This document shows positions 63,065-64,000 of a DNA stretch of 64,000 nt, one piece after another. Every line of letters begins with the position of its first letter. Position 1 is the stretch's first letter. This DNA comes from Actinernus sp. WN-2022. Taxonomy: Eukaryota > Cnidaria > Anthozoa > Actiniaria > Actinernidae. The translations under genes and the position numbers were made by a program. Location: contig JAOWCC010001616.1 in assembly GCA_030867875.1 (NCBI GenBank), positions 1-64,000 on the forward strand, read 5' to 3'. The notes under the pieces were generated by a model, which searched no databases, was not told the origin of the DNA, and saw only the letters and a list, made by a program, of their open reading frames with translations.

Positions 63065-64000
63065 GTATAGTGCATCGAAATCCATTACAAGCTCGAGAAA
63101 TGGCGCCACATTGACATTTAGGTAACATAAGTAAGTTAATGTGTACCTGTTGTCTTCAAAAGCCAGAACGTCACTTTTCAACTTTTTTCCCCCGATTTTT
63201 GTCAGACCTAGCGGAAAATGCTCATTGTCACTAAGCAAATAGTCACGCCAAACTTCAGGCAAATCGGTTGTTCACGAAAAAGTTCGAAATTCCACACCCC
63301 TCCATTCAAAACACCCCCCCCCCCTCCCCCCATAAAATACCTAGAGATCAGGAACTCGTCTTTTTGCCGTTTTCTTGAAAGGGTAAATGACAGCTAAAGA
63401 TTTTTCTGGCCTTTCTAGCCTATAATTTACTTGTGTTGTGTTAGATCTATCCCATAATTTCTTTATTGGAGAGCTAGAGGTTTGGGTTTGGTTAGAAAAA
63501 GGCCATTTTCTGGTATTTGTACTCAATATACAGGTAACTTCCATCGATTAATCTTAATCTACAGGAAGAGAACGTTGTATTGCCGTATAGTGCATCGAAA
63601 TCCATTACAAGATCGAGAAATGGCGCCACATTGACATTTAGGTAACATAAGTAAGTTAATGTGTACCTGTTGTCTTCAAAAGCCAGAAAGTCACTTTTCA
63701 ACTTTTTCCCCCCGATTTTTGTCAGACCTAGCGGAAAATGCTCATTGTCACTAAGCAAATCGTCACGCCAAACTTCAGGCAAATCGGTTGTTCACGAAAA
63801 AGTTCGAAATTCCACACCCCTCCACTCAAAACACCCCCCCCCCCTCCCCCCATAAAATACCTAGAGATCAGGAACTCGTCTTTTTGCCGTTTTCTTGAAA
63901 GGGCAAATGACAGCTAAAGATTTTTCTGGCCTTTCTAGCCTGTAATTTACTTGTGTTGTGTTAGATCTATCCCATAATTTCTTTATTGGAGAGCTAGAGG

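Larger units (their letters stand above)
60462..63340. repeat. 1441-bp higher-order repeat, two copies
   Basis: A plain monomer and a MITE-bearing monomer (60462, 60985) recur at 61903 and 62426 with an offset of 1441 bp. This is a shorter arrangement of the same two subtypes used in the 2.49-kb repeat, with the following gggTaaatg monomer skipped in the first copy and present after the second (63341). Confidence 0.87.
16124..64000. repeat. Satellite array, segment 4 (main array)
   Basis: About 85 monomers run to the window end, interrupted only by eight 389-bp MITE copies. Most monomers are 520-527 bp. Outliers are a 469-bp deleted monomer (18257-18725), 611-bp monomers with an internal duplication (30230 and 44043), and a 538-bp monomer with a 25-C run (56263-56800). 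No gene, RNA gene or other mobile element was seen. The array carries nested higher-order repeats, listed separately. Confidence 0.96.

Noticed and set aside
1..64000. CRISPR-like array
   Set aside because: The repeat is a 523-bp contiguous monomer, without short repeats separated by unique spacers and without cas genes.
1..64000. Ribosomal DNA spacer or 5S/tRNA gene cluster
   Set aside because: No rRNA, tRNA or B-box sequence was recognised in the monomer on either strand.

Overview
The window is eukaryotic repetitive DNA and looks like the inside of a metazoan satellite block; nothing in it resembles a prokaryotic gene cluster. About 100 head-to-tail monomers of a ~523-bp AT-rich satellite fill nearly all 64 kb. 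Each monomer carries conserved BglII, ClaI, XhoI and NarI sites and a C-rich tract (strand-asymmetric, G-rich on the minus strand) that varies in length from monomer to monomer. The only convincing protein-coding sequence is a LINE retrotransposon of L1/Tx1-like type. The species cannot be fixed from the sequence. An L1/Tx1-type ORF2 with a C-terminal CCHC motif fits an invertebrate or lower vertebrate, but this is a weak inference.

Layout. 1-3063: satellite. 3064-7110: 5'-truncated LINE in the plus orientation, with a 13-bp target-site duplication, an ORF1 tail remnant, an ORF2 split by one frameshift (endonuclease part, then reverse transcriptase part), a polyadenylation signal and a 25-A tail. 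7111-10850: satellite. 10851-12964 and 14010-16123: two nearly identical copies of a 2114-bp non-coding insertion with 13-bp terminal inverted repeats, carried by a 3159-bp tandem duplication. Each copy holds five perfect TGACGTCA palindromes and two adjacent E2F-type sites. 16124-64000: satellite with nested higher-order repeats: a dimer (20.3-22.4 kb), a trimer (22.4-25.5 kb), a 24-monomer block of 13.8 kb present twice in tandem (about 28.1-41.9 and 41.9-55.7 kb), a 2.49-kb repeat nested inside both of those blocks, and a 1.44-kb repeat (60.5-63.3 kb).

Eight copies of a 389-bp MITE-like element (15-bp inverted repeats, 6-bp target duplication) lie at the identical position of the monomer, always in the same monomer subtype. 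The simplest reading is one insertion that was then multiplied by amplification of the satellite. The window therefore records satellite turnover: insertion of mobile DNA, then unequal exchange or amplification carrying the insertions along.

The many short open frames in the satellite are not considered genes. The longest recurrent one (96 codons, minus strand) starts at TTG, and the differences I compared between monomers change the amino acid.
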